Shown piece by piece: positions 6,278 through 9,082 of a stretch of DNA of 9,082 nt. The translations under genes and the position numbers were made by a program. Below the pieces are notes generated by a model, which ran no database searches, was not told the DNA's origin, and saw only the letters and a list, made by a program, of their open reading frames with translations. Position 1 is the stretch's first letter; every line of letters starts with the position of its first letter. Source of the DNA: Desulfobacterales bacterium (GTDB lineage Bacteria; Desulfobacterota; Desulfobacteria; Desulfobacterales; C00003060); contig JAUWXJ010000088.1 in NCBI GenBank assembly GCA_030616425.1, forward strand, positions 1 through 9,082, read 5' to 3'.

Positions 6278-8194
6278 CTACCGCAACAGGTCTCTTACCT
6301 TCAAATCGGCGGCCACATCGCCGAGCTCCAGGTCCCGGAGCCTGGTCTCTGTCGGCAGACCGCTTTTAACTTCCCAACCGCGCAGTTCGTAATACTCGCT
6401 TTTCAGTTTTTCAAAGTCGGCTCTTTCTATTCTAGCACCCTGTCGGGATACGATTTCACCGTCCTTGCCCGGAACCACGCAATCAGGATTAAAAAACACA
6501 TTCTGCAAGGGCTCTTCATGAAGATAATCCATGAGCCTATCTCCCTGTCTCCCACCCCACCCCTGCCGGAGCAGTATCGCCCTTTGCAGATTATAGATTC
6601 TTTCCCCGATTTTATTCAATCCCGCCTCATCTATTTCTTTGCCCGTAATCGCGGATAAAACCTGGCTTTCCATGGTCGGGTCGCCGGTATGGTTCTCGGC
6701 GAACCGGACCCAAATTATGGGCCACAGAAAGTCGCAGAGGATAAGGCTTTCCTTGGCATAGGTACGGTCCTGGATTTTCTTGGCGGCCAGAGCTTTCCCT
6801 TCGTAGGTGGAAAAGTCGGCGGCGGCGGCGCCGCCCCAGAAGTTCTCGGCAACGACGCGAAAATCATCGAAAGATAGAAAGGCATCGTCTTGCCCTTGTG
6901 TCCAATTAAGCCACATCCACAGGGCATGCGTTAGTTCATGAACCTGGTTTACAGGTCTTCTTTGTTCGGTAGCGTAGAGAAGCGCATTGGTTAAAACGAG
7001 CCTGGGGTCATAGTCCCTGGTTTCATTAGCACTGGTAAGGATCGAGGCGCTTAGCAGTTCCTGAGCTTTTTGCCCCACCTTCGCGGCGGCTTTTATCGTG
7101 CCCCGCGCCAGTAAATCTCCAAAGCCCTCCCGCAACGCTATTTTCCTGGTTAGTTCTTCAATAAATTCAACACTGCCTATCCTTGACAGCGGCAATCCGG
7201 TATCTTCCTCCCGCAAGACGCCTTCCTGATAACAGTTGGAAAGCCACGCAATTAAGGGCTGCATCACGGTCGTATCCAGCCCGTACCTGTCACATAACCT
7301 GATGGCCAGCAGCGACACTTCCTGCCAGTCATCATGGTATTTTTCCGGTATTTCCCAATAGACGTGCACCGCCTGGCAGAAAAACTTGAAGCGCCGGCCA
7401 CCCTCGGCCTTATATGATTTTCTAAAACAACCGCTGACACAACCATAGCAGGGGCGGAGCTTGGTTCTGCCCGGTATATCCACAAGCCAGTTTTTCCAGG
7501 TATCCTTTCTTAACTCAAGTATCCGTTCCGCGAGATGGCTAAGCCTTTCCGGGTCAGCGGCTTGGGGCCGCTTATTTCCGGCGACGACGATAGCCTTCAG
7601 CCGTTTCGACCCCATAACGCTACCGAGTCCACTGGCTCCGGAAGAACCATCATCAGTAAGCATGGTGGCAAAGCAAACCAGGTTTTCGGCGGCCGGGCCG
7701 ATAGTTAACACACTCACTGCCTTACCCAGTTCCGCTTTCAGATGATCAACCGCTTCAAAAGTAGTCTTGCCCCACAGGGATGAGGCGTCCCTTATTTCTA
7801 TGGTGTCGTTGTTTATGAACAGATAGACCGGCTTATCGGCTTTACCCCGGACAACCAGTCCGTCATAGCCGGCGTATTTCAGCCAGGAACCCCACCGGTC
7901 TCCCAGGTTGGCATAAGAAAACGCTTCCGGGTCCATGGCGGGTGATTTCGCGCAGATTTGCCATCTGCAGCCGGCCAGTCTGGTAAACCCGGCGACAGGT
8001 CCGGTGACGCATATCAGGCAGTTATCCGGGTCCAGAGCCCCGGTTTGGGGAGGCACCAAGTCCCAGTAGAGTTTGGCGGCAATGCCTCTACCTCCCAGGA
8101 ACCTGTCCGCATAATCGGCAGATGGCAGACTGGCAGTGCTGCCATCGGATAAATCTATCGTTAGAATTTTTCCGGCATACCCGAATTCAGTCAC
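6278..8194 (-). CDS. Aldehyde:ferredoxin oxidoreductase family tungstopterin enzyme
   Basis: Family members carry a tungsten-bis-pterin site and a [4Fe-4S] cluster and oxidise aldehydes, or reduce acids or aryl-CoA thioesters, with ferredoxin. This 638-residue protein has the full family length. It begins with the typical GYAGKILTIDLSDG (5-18) and has GGRGIAAKLYWDL (34-46) and GSVMGSKRLKAIVV (191-204). The cluster ligands fit the family: Cys249, 252 and 256 in CxxCxxxC, plus distant Cys487. A pterin-side stretch, YDPRLVLTNALLYATE (395-410), is also present. No signal peptide is seen, so it is cytoplasmic. The GTG start has GAAGGT seven or so bases ahead. It heads a two-gene unit with the moaF-like gene. 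The segment LKYAGYDGLVVRGKA (105-119) and the following ones also resemble BamB, the benzoyl-CoA reductase subunit of this family; lack of other bam genes makes a plain aldehyde oxidoreductase the safer call. Confidence 0.9.
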   Translation of the reverse strand: MTEFGYAGKILTIDLSDGSTASLPSADYADRFLGGRGIAAKLYWDLVPPQTGALDPDNCLICVTGPVAGFTRLAGCRWQICAKSPAMDPEAFSYANLGDRWGSWLKYAGYDGLVVRGKADKPVYLFINNDTIEIRDASSLWGKTTFEAVDHLKAELGKAVSVLTIGPAAENLVCFATMLTDDGSSGASGLGSVMGSKRLKAIVVAGNKRPQAADPERLSHLAERILELRKDTWKNWLVDIPGRTKLRPCYGCVSGCFRKSYKAEGGRRFKFFCQAVHVYWEIPEKYHDDWQEVSLLAIRLCDRYGLDTTVMQPLIAWLSNCYQEGVLREEDTGLPLSRIGSVEFIEELTRKIALREGFGDLLARGTIKAAAKVGQKAQELLSASILTSANETRDYDPRLVLTNALLYATEQRRPVNQVHELTHALWMWLNWTQGQDDAFLSFDDFRVVAENFWGGAAAADFSTYEGKALAAKKIQDRTYAKESLILCDFLWPIIWVRFAENHTGDPTMESQVLSAITGKEIDEAGLNKIGERIYNLQRAILLRQGWGGRQGDRLMDYLHEEPLQNVFFNPDCVVPGKDGEIVSRQGARIERADFEKLKSEYYELRGWEVKSGLPTETRLRDLELGDVAADLKVRDLLR

Positions 8195-8248
8195 GGTTGA
8201 CCTTCAAATTCGTTGATAAAATGATAGAATTCCCTTTGTTGGATGGAA

Positions 8249-8277
8249 AATATAGGTGAAGTGGCCTTGTATATCAA
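8249..8277 (-). promoter_or_regulatory. Sigma70-type promoter of the oxidoreductase-moaF unit
   Basis: On the minus strand TTGATA (8277-8272) and TATATT (8254-8249) are separated by exactly 17 bases; each box matches the consensus at five of six positions. Transcription would begin near 8242, giving a leader of roughly 48 bases before the GTG start at 8194. Position and quality make it the best promoter in the window. Confidence 0.6.
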
Positions 8278-8449
8278 GGGAAAAGTGTCCATAACATATA
8301 CGGTTCTTGGGTTAGGCTATGGCGGGAGGGGTATCAAGGACAGGGATGAATCTTTACAGCGATGGAATTTATTGGGTGTTGCGTCTTTATTGACTAACCA
8401 GATCCCTATGTGTTTCGCTATTTGTAAACTGCAAAAGTAAAGGACGTCC

Positions 8450-8471
8450 CTGAAATCACGCTGAAATCACG
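8450..8471. repeat. Perfect 11-base tandem duplication
   Basis: CTGAAATCACG occurs twice in direct succession (8450-8460 and 8461-8471). It lies between ordinary spacer sequence and the first degenerate repeat block. It may be a simple slippage duplication. No function is evident. Confidence 0.6.
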
Positions 8472-8518
8472 AATTTGCTATCAGCCATCAGCTAGTTTGC
8501 TTTTCGCCTCAAGCCTAG

Positions 8519-8626
8519 CGCTCCTTTTGCTCTATGCTCTATGCCTCTTGCTTTTGCCCTCTTTGCTTTGAACTTTCAGCTATGAGCTGTTTACTCTATG
8601 CGCCATGCGCCATGCCCTCTGCGTTG
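8519..8626. repeat. Degenerate CTCTATGC / CGCCATGC repeat block 1
   Basis: Seven- to eight-base units such as CTCTATG, GCTCTATGC, CGCCATG and CCCTCTGCG follow one another with varied short joins, pyrimidine-rich on the plus strand. Several are exact neighbours, for example two CTCTATG units near 8530-8543 and two CGCCATG units near 8601-8614. The pattern is not codon-like and has no regular spacers, so it is neither a CRISPR array nor a coding repeat. Confidence 0.65.
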
Positions 8627-8742
8627 CCTATTTTCTACCTAGCAATTCAATGTTGCTTTTTTAGATTTTGTAGTATATTAAGTGGCTTAAGCTTTAATAG
8701 CATGCAGCTATCACCTTTAGGGTTGAGGTTTCAGGTGTTCAT

Positions 8743-8835
8743 CGCTCTGCGCCATGCCCTATGCGCTCTGCTTTATGCTCTTTACTTTTTACTCTATGCT
8801 CTATGCTCCATGCGCTCTGCTCTATGAGCCATGCC
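8743..8835. repeat. Degenerate CTCTATGC / CGCCATGC repeat block 2
   Basis: This second block has the same unit vocabulary as the block at 8519-8626: CGCTCTGC, GCCATGCC, CTATGCG, CTTTATG, CTCTATG and CTCCATG. It lies about 115 bases further right and ends about 100 bases before the nucleotidyltransferase start. The two blocks share word order only loosely, so they look like independently evolved copies of one repeat class rather than a recent duplication. Confidence 0.65.
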
Positions 8836-8934
8836 ATACGAAGACCGGGAGGAGTAGGATTTTGCGGGTTTGGAAAATTGTCAAGAATCGAGATTTGACC
8901 CTGGATTTACTGGATTTACGAGAGAGGTTATCAA

Positions 8935-9082
8935 ATGAATGATTCATTAGAAAAGGCGATAAAGACTATCGTCAAGGTAGCCGAACCTGACAAGATTATT
9001 CTGTTTGGCTCACATGCGAAGGGAGATGACAAACCTGAAAGCGATTATGACCTTCTTGTTTTGAAAAGAGGTGTCAAAAAAC
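8935..9082 (+). CDS. MNT-type nucleotidyltransferase, N-terminal part (runs off window)
   Basis: The ATG at 8935 follows GAGAGG with a 7-base spacer, a good ribosome site. The 49 codons present show the minimal nucleotidyltransferase active site: Gly25-Ser26 in ILFGSHAKGD (22-31), then SDYDLLV (36-42) with the metal-binding pair Asp37 and Asp39. The start and the early position of the motif are typical of small MNT proteins of about 100-150 residues. Many of these are antitoxins (MntA type) that modify a partner HEPN toxin (HepT), which would be expected in the sequence after the window. Some relatives act as other nucleotidyltransferases. The 3' end is cut by the window edge. It is the only plus-strand gene here and is probably unrelated to its left neighbours. 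Confidence 0.85.
   Translation, partial: MNDSLEKAIKTIVKVAEPDKIILFGSHAKGDDKPESDYDLLVLKRGVKK

Larger units (their letters stand above)
8195..8934. other. Divergent intergenic region rich in short repeats
   Basis: This 740-base spacer separates the minus-strand oxidoreductase from the plus-strand nucleotidyltransferase. From left to right it holds a good minus-strand promoter (8249-8277), unremarkable sequence to about 8440, an 11-base tandem duplication (8450-8471), and two blocks of degenerate octamer-like repeats (8519-8626 and 8743-8835). Between the blocks lies an AT-rich stretch with a small inverted repeat (TTAAG/CTTAA, 8678-8690). Plus-strand open frames here run through repeats or lack ribosome sites, so I do not call them genes. 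Confidence 0.6.

Noticed and set aside
8243..8440. 65-codon plus-strand open frame upstream of the oxidoreductase
   Set aside because: No ribosome site precedes its ATG, its start overlaps the minus-strand promoter at 8249-8277, and the protein resembles nothing known to me.
8519..8835. CRISPR array
   Set aside because: Units are only 7-8 bases, degenerate, and have no constant repeat or regular spacers.
8754..8942. Plus-strand open frame ending over the nucleotidyltransferase start
   Set aside because: Its first half is translated CTCTATGC repeat. The ending (LTLDLLDLRERLSNE) looks protein-like and overlaps the next start, but there is no convincing start codon with a ribosome site outside the repeat.

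Overview
The window looks like part of the chromosome of a strictly anaerobic bacterium. It carries a reductive-dehalogenase-family iron-sulfur protein, a two-subunit aconitase X, an aldehyde:ferredoxin oxidoreductase (AOR) family tungsten enzyme with a MoaF-like neighbour, and intergenic DNA full of short degenerate repeats. This mix fits Desulfobacterota (former deltaproteobacteria) or Dehalococcoidia-type Chloroflexota. That placement is inference: there is no rRNA or other marker gene here.

Layout. Positions 1-284 are non-coding, with a perfect 8-bp palindrome (24-42) and a small heptamer repeat (98-118). On the minus strand, 3206 down to 285 forms one compact transcription unit: aconitase X large subunit, aconitase X small subunit (4-base ATGA overlap), then a cytoplasmic-type RdhA homologue 43 bases further on. 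Just upstream of this unit, 3253-3384 still encodes the last 43 residues of an acyl-CoA synthetase/AMP-dependent ligase. The rest of that gene is gone, so the unit was probably once longer. Positions 3388-3825 are non-coding and hold a candidate promoter. A 12-helix MFS carboxylate-type transporter with a TTG start follows on the minus strand (3826-5097). The spacer at 5098-5421 carries a mobile-looking repeat with a long GC-rich hairpin.

The next minus-strand unit runs from the AOR-family oxidoreductase (6278-8194, GTG start, good sigma70-like promoter at 8249-8277) to the MoaF-like protein (5422-6210, GTG start, strong ribosome binding site). Positions 8195-8934 are non-coding and dominated by two blocks of degenerate CTCTATGC/CGCCATGC-type repeats. 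At the right edge a plus-strand MNT-type nucleotidyltransferase begins (8935) and runs off the window; it may be the antitoxin half of a HEPN/MNT pair.

Working together. The aconitase X pair should dehydrate a hydroxy acid or mevalonate-phosphate-like substrate. The lost ligase, the RdhA-like protein and the nearby transporter suggest a small-molecule acid pathway, but the substrate cannot be read from the sequence. The AOR/MoaF pair looks like a separate tungsten- or molybdenum-pterin oxidoreductase unit. Nothing here proves a new system. The most unusual point is the operon joining aconitase X to a signal-peptide-free RdhA homologue.
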